Shown: positions 8,674 through 17,300 of the stretch, in pieces
Layout of the letters: each line of letters begins with the position of its first letter
Position numbering within the stretch: position 1 is the first letter of the stretch
Origin: Algoriphagus mannitolivorans DSM 15301
GTDB lineage: Bacteria > Bacteroidota > Bacteroidia > Cytophagales > Cyclobacteriaceae
Assembly (NCBI RefSeq): GCF_000429425.1
Contig: NZ_AUBV01000009.1
Location: forward strand, 1 to 64,000
Reading direction: 5' to 3'
DNA: 64,000 nucleotides
Position numbers and translations under genes: made by a program
Notes under the pieces: model-generated
The model's database searches: none
Told to the model about the DNA's origin: nothing
What the model saw: the letters and a program-made list of their open reading frames with translations, nothing else

Positions 8674-8901
8674 ATGAAAAAGTACCTTTTATCAGCCACA
8701 TTCGCTTTTGCAATGGTGGCAATGTTGTTATCTTCTGGGAAAGTACAAAGCCAAGCCTCTCTGCCAGAACAGGGCTATGAACCAAAGCTTGAACCTTGTA
8801 GCTATCCTATAGTTGCTGGTACACTTTGGGTCGTTAAGTGCAGGCCATTAGAGAATCCATCATGTTCAGTTTCTGCTCAAATTCCATGTGGCGAAGGTTA
8901 A
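8674..8901 (+). CDS. Small secreted Cys-rich peptide, module 2
   Basis: A 75-residue precursor with signal peptide MKKYLLSATFAFAMVAMLLS and a likely cleavage site near residue 26 (VQS/QAS). The mature part begins QAS-x-P, as in the peptide at 6882, and ends WVVKCRP-x5-C-x4-AQIPCGE. It has four Cys (42, 56, 64, 72), the last three with the same C-x7-C-x7-C spacing as its paralogue. It lacks the extra CxC and C-terminal Cys of module 1. A terminator and a propeller lipoprotein gene follow, as in module 1. Function unknown. Confidence 0.75.
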   Translation: MKKYLLSATFAFAMVAMLLSSGKVQSQASLPEQGYEPKLEPCSYPIVAGTLWVVKCRPLENPSCSVSAQIPCGEG

Positions 8902-8906
8902 ATTTA

Positions 8907-8951
8907 AATAAGCCTGAATGAATTGGTTATTCATCTAGGCTTATTTTTTTT
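8907..8951 (+). terminator. Intrinsic terminator between peptide and propeller genes, module 2
   Basis: Outer stem AATAAGCCT (8907-8915) / AGGCTTATT (8937-8945) plus an inner stem ATGAAT/ATTCAT, followed by an eight-T run. It starts 6 bp after the peptide stop and ends just before the propeller start at 8962, the same architecture as module 1 although the sequence differs. Confidence 0.85.
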
Positions 8952-8961
8952 AAATTGTATT

Positions 8962-10116
8962 ATGAGAACATATTTCTTTTGCATTGTTTTGTTCGTTTTC
9001 TTTAGCTGTACAAAAGAAATCGACAAAGAGAAAATTTCGATTAATTTGAACGATACTAAAGATTTGAAGTATTCGGATATTTTTCAGGGTTTTGAATATA
9101 TATTTCTGCAAATTCCTGATAGTGTACCTCTTATAAACCCTGCCAAATTAACAATAAATGAATTCGGGATTTTTGTTCAGGATAGAGACCAAGATAACCT
9201 ATTAATATTTAGTAGTTCAGGTAAATTTGAAAGAATCATTAAATCATCCGGGCCTGGACCTGGTGAATTCTTAAATTTGGAAGATTTCCAAATTCTCCTA
9301 GGTGAAATTTTAATATTGGACAATAATCTAAAGAAATTAATAAAGTTTGATTTGTTAGGAGGATTTAAAGAGGAAAGTAAAATTGAATTTCACCCTTACA
9401 ACATTCATCAATCAACCAATCGACTATTATTGTATTTTGCGAATAGGCCTGAGTACAAGAATTTTTCTATTGTCGGAAAAAATAAGAATGAGCTTTCAGG
9501 GATAAAAAAAGTAAAAGAAGAATTCATAGGGATAAATTATTCTTCAACTGCTGGGTTCTTAAAAGACGATTTAAGGAAAAAGATTTTTTTAAAACTTGAC
9601 ACATCTTATGAAGTAGTCGTTTTTGATGAAACTGGGAATATCGAAAATGAGATTGAATTTGATTTTGGACAGTATAATTTTTCAGACCAAAAAAGAAAGG
9701 AATTCGGGCTTTCTCCTGAACGTTATTCTTACTTAAGGGAGAATAATATGGTAGAAAATATATTTTCCTTTCTCCCACTTAAGAATAATTTCTTGGCAAC
9801 GATTGTTCAAATTGGATTGAAGACCAAATACGTTATTTTAAATGAAGACTTAAAAAGTTATACAGTTGCTTCTAAATTCATTAATGATATCGATAACTTT
9901 GAGGGCGATTTTTCGCCAATTTCGCAATTCAATGGGAATATTATTTTATTTAAAGATTCAAGAAGTTTTCAAAAAGAATATCTCAAAAGTTTTGGAGGGA
10001 AATCAATTAGTTCTAATAATTTTAATAAACCGGATGGCATTCATCAGTTTTATAGAAAAAATGAAAATGATTTTCAAAATGATAACTTTGTTGTAATTAA
10101 AGCCAATGTGAGATAA
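8962..10116 (+). CDS. Six-bladed beta-propeller lipoprotein, module 2
   Basis: 384 residues from ATG 8962; an upstream in-frame TTG at 8923 would put the start inside the terminator, and only the 8962 start gives a proper lipoprotein signal (MRTYFFCIVLFVFFSC, lipobox FFSC). The blade motif LLIFSSSGKFERIIKSSG followed by PGPGEF corresponds to LLQFDLQGNFLNTIGKLG with EGPEEY in the module 1 propeller, so the two are diverged paralogues. Expected in the periplasm or on the outer membrane. Ligand unknown; pairing with the secreted peptide suggests a functional link. Confidence 0.75.
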   Translation: MRTYFFCIVLFVFFSCTKEIDKEKISINLNDTKDLKYSDIFQGFEYIFLQIPDSVPLINPAKLTINEFGIFVQDRDQDNLLIFSSSGKFERIIKSSGPGPGEFLNLEDFQILLGEILILDNNLKKLIKFDLLGGFKEESKIEFHPYNIHQSTNRLLLYFANRPEYKNFSIVGKNKNELSGIKKVKEEFIGINYSSTAGFLKDDLRKKIFLKLDTSYEVVVFDETGNIENEIEFDFGQYNFSDQKRKEFGLSPERYSYLRENNMVENIFSFLPLKNNFLATIVQIGLKTKYVILNEDLKSYTVASKFINDIDNFEGDFSPISQFNGNIILFKDSRSFQKEYLKSFGGKSISSNNFNKPDGIHQFYRKNENDFQNDNFVVIKANVR

Positions 10117-10189
10117 TGAACAGTTTTTTTATTTGTAAAATAGCTGAATAATCTTCCACCACCCCCCTTCTCCTTTTCCGAAAAAACCT

Positions 10190-10197
10190 TACCTTTG
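10190..10197 (+). promoter_or_regulatory. Promoter -7 box of rpsA (TACCTTTG)
   Basis: TACCTTTG is an exact TAnnTTTG match, identical to the box in front of the actA operon. Transcription would begin near 10203, giving a leader of about 110 nt before the rpsA start. No good -33 TTG was found at the usual spacing (about 10167-10170). Confidence 0.6.
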
Positions 10198-10201
10198 CAG
10201 T

Positions 10202-10311
10202 CCGTTCGGGTGAACGGGGCATTTTGGGATCCCAAAGTGTTGAATACTAACCTAAAACCTCTGATCTCATGACTCTAGGATCTGCAGGCTTTTCAGAGTC
10301 GTTATTTATTT
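10202..10311 (+). promoter_or_regulatory. Structured rpsA leader with possible upstream ORF
   Basis: Three inverted repeats lie in the 110-nt leader: CCGTTC/GAACGG at 10202-10217, the palindrome TTTGGGATCCCAAA near 10226, and GACTCT (10271-10276) / AGAGTC (10295-10300). A 16-codon ORF (ATG 10269, TAG 10317-10319) runs through the third hairpin and overlaps the rpsA start codon. S1 autoregulates its own mRNA in other bacteria, so a regulatory leader is plausible; the uORF may be fortuitous. Confidence 0.5.
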
Positions 10312-12078
10312 ATGTCTAGTTCAAAAGAATTTAACTGGGAAAACTTCGAAACCAAAGGATTCGGAGAAGGCTATTCCAAAGAGCAAAGAGCTCAAATGGA
10401 AGCCATGTACGCCGGAACCTTGAATGAAATCACCGAAAAAGAGGTGATCAAAGGTGTGGTAGTAGGAGTAAATGACAAGGATGTGATCATCAACATCGGC
10501 TTTAAGTCTGATGGATTGGTGCCTCTTTCCGAATTCCGTGATTTGGAATCCATCAAGCCTGGTGATACCGTAGAGGTATTTATCGAAGAGCAGGAAAATG
10601 CCTTGGGTCAGTTGATCCTTTCCCGAAAGAAAGCCAAAATCGTGAGAGCTTGGCAGGACATCGAGAGCGCTTTGGAAAACGACAGCGTGATCGAAGGTCT
10701 AGTGAAAAGAAGAACCAAAGGTGGTTTGATCGTAGATATCTACGGGGTAGAAGCCTTCTTACCAGGTTCTCAAATCGACGTGAAGCCTATCAGAGATTTC
10801 GATATCTATGTAGGTAAGAAAATGGAAGTGAAAGTGGTGAAAATCAACCACGCTAACGATAACGTAGTCGTTTCTCACAAAGTGTTGATCGAGAAAGATC
10901 TCGAGAAGCAAAAAGCAGAGATCCTAAACAACCTGGAAAAAGGTCAAGTATTGGAAGGGGTGATCAAGAACATGACCAACTTCGGTGTATTCATCGACTT
11001 GGGTGGTGTAGATGGATTGCTTCACATCACAGATATCTCTTGGGGACGTATCAACCATCCAGAGGAAGTGTTGCAGCTTGATCAGAAAGTTCAGATCGTT
11101 GTTTTGGACTTTGATGACGATAAGAAGAGAATTTCTTTGGGCATGAAGCAGTTGACTGCTCATCCTTGGGATTCTTTGGCAGCTAGCCTTGAAGTTGGAT
11201 CCAGAGTACAAGGTAAGATCGTTAACGTAGCTGACTACGGTGCGTTCTTGGAATTGGCTCCAGGTGTAGAAGGTTTGATCCACGTATCCGAAATGAGCTG
11301 GTCTCAGCACTTGAGAAACCCAGCAGACTTCGTGAAAGTAGGAGACGAAATCGAAGCTGTAGTCTTGACATTGGACAAGGACGAAAGAAAAATGTCTTTG
11401 GGCATCAAGCAATTGACTGAAGATCCTTGGACTAAGGGCGACATGTCTACCAAGTATGCGGTAGGTACCAAGCACAAAGGTGTAGTAAGAAACTTGACCA
11501 ATTTCGGTCTTTTCCTAGAATTGGAAGAGGGTATCGACGGATTGGTTCACGTATCTGACCTTTCTTGGACTAAGAAGATCAAGCATCCTTCTGAATTCGT
11601 GAAAGTTGGAGACGAGCTAGATGTAGCTGTTTTGGAACTTGACGTGGAAAATAGAAGATTGGCTCTAGGTCATAAGCAATTGGAAGAAAATCCTTGGGAT
11701 ACTTTCGAGACTGTGTTCCCAGTAGGATCTGTTCACAAGTGTACTGTAGTTTCCAAAAATGACAAAGGTGCAGTTCTTGAGCTTCCTTACGGTTTGGAAG
11801 GTTTCGCGACCGTGAAAAACTTGGAGAAGGAAGACGGTTCTCAGGTAGAAGTTGGTGAAGCTTTGGATTTCAGAGTAACCGAATTCTCCAAGGACGACAA
11901 GAGAATTGTATTGTCTCATACGGCTACTTTCAGAGAAGAAGCTAAAGCTGCTAAGAAACCTGCAGGGAAGAAGAAAAGCGAAGACAGCGCAGAAGCGCCA
12001 GCTCCAGCTGAGAAATCTACCCTTGGAGATATCGATGCACTTGCCGAACTGAAAGAGAAAATGGAAGGCAAGAAGTAA
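10312..12078 (+). CDS. rpsA: 30S ribosomal protein S1
   Basis: A 588-residue protein made of consecutive S1 (OB-fold) domains. Typical motifs recur: GVVVGVNDKDVIINIGFKSDG, then four close repeats with FGVFIDLGGVDGLLHITDISW or similar, each followed by a VLxxDxxxxRxSLG-KQL linker. About six S1 domains are followed by an Ala/Lys/Glu-rich tail (AAKKPAGKKKSEDSAEAPAP). S1 binds mRNA upstream of start codons on the 30S subunit; in Bacteroidota most mRNAs lack Shine-Dalgarno sites, so S1 and A-rich leaders matter more. Single-gene unit with its own leader and terminator. Confidence 0.97.
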   Translation: MSSSKEFNWENFETKGFGEGYSKEQRAQMEAMYAGTLNEITEKEVIKGVVVGVNDKDVIINIGFKSDGLVPLSEFRDLESIKPGDTVEVFIEEQENALGQLILSRKKAKIVRAWQDIESALENDSVIEGLVKRRTKGGLIVDIYGVEAFLPGSQIDVKPIRDFDIYVGKKMEVKVVKINHANDNVVVSHKVLIEKDLEKQKAEILNNLEKGQVLEGVIKNMTNFGVFIDLGGVDGLLHITDISWGRINHPEEVLQLDQKVQIVVLDFDDDKKRISLGMKQLTAHPWDSLAASLEVGSRVQGKIVNVADYGAFLELAPGVEGLIHVSEMSWSQHLRNPADFVKVGDEIEAVVLTLDKDERKMSLGIKQLTEDPWTKGDMSTKYAVGTKHKGVVRNLTNFGLFLELEEGIDGLVHVSDLSWTKKIKHPSEFVKVGDELDVAVLELDVENRRLALGHKQLEENPWDTFETVFPVGSVHKCTVVSKNDKGAVLELPYGLEGFATVKNLEKEDGSQVEVGEALDFRVTEFSKDDKRIVLSHTATFREEAKAAKKPAGKKKSEDSAEAPAPAEKSTLGDIDALAELKEKMEGKK

Positions 12079-12110
12079 TTTCAGATTTGATATTTGAAAT
12101 ATAAATAGAA

Positions 12111-12138
12111 ACGCCGGCTGCAAAGTCGGCGTTTTTTT
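12111..12138 (+). terminator. rpsA intrinsic terminator with GNRA loop
   Basis: A 9-bp stem ACGCCGGCT (12111-12119) / AGTCGGCGT (12124-12132, one G-U pair) closed by a GCAA tetraloop, with a T7 tail at 12132-12138. It begins 32 bp after the rpsA stop. Confidence 0.92.
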
Positions 12139-12329
12139 GTGTCCTAACTTAGGAAGCCTCCTTGCCAGATCCCCATTTAAACCGAAAATTAGATTCCAGG
12201 GAATGCGTATGCAGGAAAAGATAGATGGCGAATTAGTCCAGATAAGCGCTTTTTTGGAGGATTGGAAGAATGGATTCCAAAGAATGCCTAAAATAAAAAA
12301 GCATCCGCGATGACGGATGCTTTTAATTC

Positions 12330-12390
12330 TGGAGGTCGCGAGCAGACCTGCCTGTTGGCAAACAGGTTCTAACCGCTATACAAGGTTTTG
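12330..12390 (-). pseudogene. tRNA-Cys 3'-half remnant A with palindromic insert
   Basis: Read on the minus strand, this matches tRNA-Cys from the 3' side of the anticodon loop (CAAAACCTTG) to the 3' end (CTCGCGACCTCCA), but the T-arm is interrupted by a 22-bp palindrome at 12346-12367. The 5' half is missing, so it cannot make a functional tRNA. A perfect terminator-like hairpin (AAAAGCATCCG / CGGATGCTTTT) lies just downstream on the minus strand at 12296-12324. Confidence 0.8.
12346..12367. repeat. REP-like palindrome in remnant A
   Basis: ACCTGCCTGTTGGCAAACAGGT forms an imperfect hairpin with TTGG at its centre. It replaces part of the T-loop, splitting the sequence corresponding to GGTTCGAATCC of the tRNA. 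The same element at the same position is in remnant B, one base different. Confidence 0.75.
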
Positions 12391-12445
12391 TTTTTAAGGA
12401 AGAATTGAAATAAAAAAAGCACCCATGGAAGGATGCTTTTGAATT

Positions 12446-12507
12446 TGGAGGTCGCGAGCGGACCTGCCTGTTGGCAGACAGGTTCTAACCGCTATTCAAG
12501 GTTTTGC
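12446..12507 (-). pseudogene. tRNA-Cys 3'-half remnant B with palindromic insert
   Basis: A second 3'-half of tRNA-Cys, offset by exactly 116 bp from remnant A and again starting at GCAAAACCTTG (anticodon loop) and ending at the CCA-encoding end. It has the same palindrome (12462-12483) in the T-arm. The downstream hairpin on the minus strand at 12412-12440 corresponds to the terminator of the real tRNA gene. Confidence 0.8.
12462..12483. repeat. REP-like palindrome in remnant B
   Basis: ACCTGCCTGTTGGCAGACAGGT: nine bases on each side (one mismatch) around TTGG. Inserted in the T-arm of the tRNA remnant at the same point as in remnant A, so insertion predates the 116-bp duplication. Confidence 0.75.
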
Positions 12508-12527
12508 TTTTATGGAAGAATTGAAAT

Positions 12528-12557
12528 AAAAAAAGCACCCATGGAAGGATGCTTTTG
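12528..12557 (-). terminator. tRNA-Cys terminator
   Basis: On the minus strand, AGCATCC and GGGTGCT (one G-U pair) form a 7-bp stem followed by a run of T, starting 5 bp beyond the tRNA 3' end. Copies of this hairpin accompany each remnant. Confidence 0.75.
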
Positions 12558-12561
12558 AATT

Positions 12562-12635
12562 TGGAGGTCGCGAGCGGATTCGAACCGCTGTACAAGGTTT
12601 TGCAGACCTCTGCCTAGCCACTCGGCCACGCGACC
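12562..12635 (-). tRNA. tRNA-Cys (GCA)
   Basis: The minus strand reads GGTCGCG at 12635-12629, pairing with CGCGACC near the 3' end to give a 7-bp acceptor stem. The anticodon loop CTGCAAA has anticodon GCA, the T-arm carries GGTTCGAATCC, and the discriminator base is U73, the cysteine identity base. The 3' CCA is encoded (12562-12564). The gene is single and complete, in contrast to the two 3'-half copies downstream of it on the same strand. Confidence 0.95.
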
Positions 12636-12925
12636 ATGATTTTCGGAATGCAAATGTAGGATTATTCTGCGCCTCTCCAAATTTAGTTTTCATAAAATTC
12701 TCTCTTCGAGCCCAAAAAAAATCCTTCGGTATTACCCTTTAGGTGCTTAATTTTTTTGGGAAATACTGATTATCAGTGAGGTATAAAAAAGGGATAAAAT
12801 TTCCATTATTTATAAAGATTCTAAATTGAATTTAGAATAAAAATAACTTCCTAATAAATTGAAAATCAGTATTCTAGAGAGCTAATTCTAGGCATAAAGG
12901 TGAATATTTGGGCTTTAATCTGTTA
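12636..12925. other. Intergenic region between tRNA-Cys and the act operon
   Basis: About 290 bp, AT-rich, with no ORF or RNA recognised. The act promoter elements begin at its right end. A tRNA promoter on the minus strand must lie near 12640-12680 but was not identified. Confidence 0.5.
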
Positions 12926-12956
12926 TTTGAAAAATTGGGTTCGGGTAGTACCTTTG
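12926..12956 (+). promoter_or_regulatory. Promoter of the act-cta respiratory operon
   Basis: TTTG at 12926-12929, a spacer of exactly 19 nt, and TACCTTTG at 12949-12956 match the Bacteroidota primary-sigma promoter consensus (TTTG, N19-21, TAnnTTTG). Transcription should start near 12962, about 40 nt before actA. This is the best promoter match in the window. Confidence 0.8.
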
Positions 12957-13001
12957 CAGGGGTTAAATGAGAACCGTTAAAACTATTTAATTAGCTAAAA
13001 T

Positions 13002-14261
13002 ATGTTATCCAAACGCTCGTTAGTAGGGATTCGATTGAATTTCCAGACACTGGCAGTGCTGTTTTTCATGCTGATTGGAGTTTCGGCGTATGCTGTGGAT
13101 CCGGCTGTGGCAAACAGTGATGAGGCAATCTCCGCAGGTAAAACCGTCTTCAATGCCAATTGTAAGCAGTGTCACAAACTGGATCAAAAAAGCGTTGGTC
13201 CTGCTCTTAGAGGCATCACCGATCGCAGACCAGTAGACTGGGCAAAAAGCTTTATCAAAAACTCTCAGGCAGTAATTGCCTCAGGGGATGCTTATGCCAC
13301 GGCTCTTTACAAAGAGTACAACAACACCGTCATGCCATCACATGAGTTTTTGAGTGATGACGACTTGAACAATTTGTTGGCCTACATCGAGTATGGAGAC
13401 AAGGTAGATCCAAATGCTGTTGTAGCTGGTGCCGAAGGTGCCGCTGCCGGAGCTGCTGGAGGAGGAATTCCTACCGAATACCTCAGCGTGATCCTAGGTG
13501 TTTTAGTATTGGTTCTCTTGTTGATCCTGGTGGTTCTGGGATTGATCATTTCTGTTTTGACCAAATACCTGAACAAGCAGCCTCTCTCTGAGGATGATCA
13601 GGAGTTTGTAAGTCAAAAGACCGATTTCGGTAAAATCTTCAAGTCTGACGCCTTTATCATCATTGTTACGGCATTGGTAGTAGCCTTGGTAGCTAAGACA
13701 GCTATCGATGGACTATATAATGTAGGGGTGCAGCAGGGATATGCTCCAGCTCAGCCGATTGCATTCTCTCACGCTTTGCACGCTGGTCAATATGAAATCG
13801 CTTGTCAGTATTGCCATACTGGAGTTGAAATCGGAAAATCCGCAAATATCCCTTCTCCAAACATCTGTATGAACTGTCACATGCACATTCAGAATGTGGG
13901 AGGAAAAGAGGGAATCTCTCCGGAAATCCAAAAAATCTACGATGCGGTGGATAATAACCAACCGATCGAATGGGTACGTGTACACAACCTACCTGACTTG
14001 GCATATTTCAACCACTCTCAGCACGTAGCTGTGGGAGGTATTGAATGTCAGACCTGTCACGGTCCAATCCAGGAAATGGAAGTGGTCGCACAGCATAGTT
14101 CTTTGACTATGGGCTGGTGTATTGATTGTCATAGACAGACTGAAATTGCTGCAGAAGGCAATGCGTATTATGACAAGTTGGTTCAACTTCACTCTGACTC
14201 CAAAGATGCCTTGAAAGTGAAAGACATCGGGGGCTTGGAGTGTGCCAAGTGTCATTATTAA
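13002..14261 (+). CDS. actA: Alternative Complex III subunit ActA, six-haem form
   Basis: 419 residues. After an N-terminal signal/anchor there is a class I cytochrome c domain with CKQCH (C54, C57, H58), a TM at about 163-187, another at about 215-235, then a multihaem domain with CxxCH at 268, 289, 349, 373 and 414. The last motif (CAKCHY) ends the protein. The C-terminal five haems correspond to the pentahaem ActA; the N-terminal monohaem domain is an added module. It hands electrons from the iron-sulfur subunit towards the periplasmic cytochromes. First gene of the operon, 40 bp upstream of actB. Confidence 0.93.
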   Translation: MLSKRSLVGIRLNFQTLAVLFFMLIGVSAYAVDPAVANSDEAISAGKTVFNANCKQCHKLDQKSVGPALRGITDRRPVDWAKSFIKNSQAVIASGDAYATALYKEYNNTVMPSHEFLSDDDLNNLLAYIEYGDKVDPNAVVAGAEGAAAGAAGGGIPTEYLSVILGVLVLVLLLILVVLGLIISVLTKYLNKQPLSEDDQEFVSQKTDFGKIFKSDAFIIIVTALVVALVAKTAIDGLYNVGVQQGYAPAQPIAFSHALHAGQYEIACQYCHTGVEIGKSANIPSPNICMNCHMHIQNVGGKEGISPEIQKIYDAVDNNQPIEWVRVHNLPDLAYFNHSQHVAVGGIECQTCHGPIQEMEVVAQHSSLTMGWCIDCHRQTEIAAEGNAYYDKLVQLHSDSKDALKVKDIGGLECAKCHY

Positions 14262-14300
14262 TTCCTTATCCTTTTTGCTAATTCATTCCTAGAAATAAAA

Positions 14301-17300
14301 ATGAAGGAAAATAAAAAAACCTACTGGAAAGGGCTCGAGCAACTCAGCAACGATCCGGAGTTTGTAAAGCATGCCGACAGGGAGTTCCCAGAACTTCCGA
14401 CTACTTTGAATGAAGAGGGTAGTGCTTCGAGAAGAGATTTTCTGAAACTGATGGGATTCAGCTTGGCAGCAGCTTCATTGGCTGCCTGTGAGACTCCGAT
14501 TAGAAAGGCTATTCCTTATGTGAATAAGCCGGTGGATATCAACCCTTCTATTCCTAATTATTATGCATCTACCTTCGCTTCCGGAGGTGATTATGCAGCC
14601 GTAGTGGTAAAAACCAGAGAAGGTCGTCCGATCAAAATTGACGGTAACGAGCTTTCTCCTATTAACAAAGGAAAAGTCAATGCTATTGTAGAAGCTTCTG
14701 TGCTTTCACTATACGACAAGCAGCGATTGACTGGACCTATGGTGGGCGGAGCAAAATCTGACTGGAAAACAGTGGATGAGCAGGTTAAATCCAAATTGGC
14801 TTCTGCGGGCTCTGTGAAAGTTGTTTCCAATACCATCCTTTCACCTTCTACTGAAAAAGCTATCCAGGAAATGGGTGCTGCTTTCGGAGGGGTAGAGGTA
14901 ATCACTTACGATCCGATTTCGAATTATGGAATTACAAAGGCCAATGAAACCTATTACGGTAAGGCGGTAATTCCTTCTTATCATTTCGATAAAGCAAAGA
15001 CTATCGTTTCTTTTGGTGCTGACTTCTTGGGTACTTGGATTTCTCCGATTGAATTTGCCGGAGCTTATGCCAAGACCAGAAAAATTACCAAGGAAAAGCC
15101 AGAAATGTCCCGTCACTACCAGTTTGAGTCTAATCTCTCCATGACTGGTGCTAATGCGGACTATAGAACTCCAATCAAAGCTTCTCAAAGCGGTTTGGCA
15201 GTTTTGGCACTATATAATGCTATTGCCTCCAAAGCAGGCGCGGCGACAGTTTCCGCTCCAAAAGTGGAAATCGCTCACTTGACTCAGGCGGCGAATGATC
15301 TTTGGGCAGCCAAGGGAGCTGCCTTGGTAGTTTCAGGTTCCAATGATCCAAATGTACAAGTGGTGATCAATGCCATCAACGAATTGTTGGGAAGCAATGG
15401 TACTACAATTGATTACAGCACTCCTGTATTCTTCAGAAAAGGAGACGATGCTAAAATGAACCAGTTTATCGGGGACTTGAAAGCAGGTAGAGTAGGTGCT
15501 GTGATTTTCTACAACTGTAACCCAGTGTATGACCACGCACGTGGTGCTGAAGTAGCCGAAGGAATTGCAAAAGCTAAAGTAAGCATCGCGACCAACGGAA
15601 CTTTGGACGAGACTGCATCCTTGGTACAGATTGTAGCTCCGGATCATCACTTCCTTGAGTCTTGGAATGATTTCCAACCAAAATTGGGTCATTACTCACT
15701 TTCTCAGCCTACAATTTCTCCTTTGTTTGACACTCGTCAGGCTCAGGATTCTTTCTTGACTTGGGCTGGATCTACTTCCAATTATTACGATTTCCTTCAG
15801 GCCAACTGGAATTCTACGCTTTATGGTGTAGCTGGAAATGGTGATTCATTCCAGGAATTCTGGGATAAAGCACTCTATAATGGTGTGGTGTCTGTAGAAT
15901 CTTCCGCCGGAACTGTTTCCCCAGTAGGTGACTTGGCTTCTGCTGCTGCAGAAGTTGCAAAAAGTTACAAGGCTGACAACGCTGGTGCTGAATTGGTAAT
16001 TTATTCCAAAGTCGGAATGAGTAACGGTACTTTCGCCAACAACCCTTGGCTTCAGGAAATGCCAGATCCAATCACTAAAGTTACCTGGGATAACTATTTG
16101 ACTGTATCTCAAGCTTGGGCTTCCGAAAACGGAGTGACCATGGTGGAAGAGAATACACAGAAAGCTCAAATCACTGTCAATGGTAAATCTTTGATCGTTC
16201 CTATCTTGATCCAACCAGGTCAAGCAAATGGTACTTTCGGTTTAGCATTAGGTTACGGACGAACCAAAGCGGGTAGAGTGGCTGATGGAGTAGGGGTTAA
16301 TGCCTACGAATTGGTGGATTCGAGCAAAGGTTTCGTGAATTTTGACATTACTGCCGGTGTGGAAGTGGTTGCGACTGGAGACTCTTACAAAATCGCAAGA
16401 ACACAAACTCACCAGACTTTCATGGGACGTGAAAACGTGATCCAGGAAGCTACTCTGGCAGAATATAAGACTGATGCTTCTGCGGGTCGATACAAACCTG
16501 AAATCTACAAAGACGGTGAATTCGTGAAGCCTTCCAAGATTTCACTTTGGAAAGGTCACCAGTACAGCCAGCACCACTGGGGTTTGGCGATTGACATGAA
16601 CTCATGTATTGGTTGCGGCGCTTGTACGGTAGCTTGTCAGGTTGAAAACAACGTGGCAGTAGTCGGTAAGCAAGAAGTGATCAACCGAAGAGAAATGGCT
16701 TGGATCAGAATTGACCGCTATTACTCCTCAGATGCTCCTGCAGATGATTTGAGAGGAATGGAAAAAGCTTCTGAAAACCCTGAAGTAACCTTCCAGCCGA
16801 TGATGTGTCAGCAGTGTAACAACGCTCCATGTGAGACGGTTTGTCCAGTTGCTGCTACCACTCACTCTTCTGAGGGTTTAAACCAGATGACTTACAACAG
16901 ATGTATCGGTACAAGATATTGTGCGAACAACTGTCCATATAAAGTGCGTCGATTCAACTGGTTCAAATACCATGACAACAAGGATTTTGCAGCGGTGAAC
17001 GTCGCACAAAATGATGACTTGGGTAAGATGGTCTTGAATCCGGATGTAACTGTTCGTGTGCGTGGTGTAATGGAAAAATGCTCCATGTGCGTGCAGAGAA
17101 TTCAGGCTGGAAAGCTTGCGGCTAAGCGTGAGAAGAGAAAAGTTCAGGACGGAGAAATCAACGTGGCTTGTGCTGTGGCTTGTCCTACTGATGCTTTGGT
17201 ATTTGGTGATATGAATGATCCAAACAGCAAAGTTTCTCAAATGCTTAAGATCGAGGAAACTACTTCAGCACTAAAAGAAGTAGGAGAGGAAAGAGCCTAC

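Noticed and set aside
6882..8901. Assignment of the small peptides to the NVEALA family
   Set aside because: Size, signal peptide and propeller neighbour fit, but the NVEALA motif is absent from both, so only an analogy is claimed.
12496..12693. Minus-strand ORF of 65 codons covering tRNA-Cys
   Set aside because: It reads straight through the tRNA gene and remnant B, so it is not coding.
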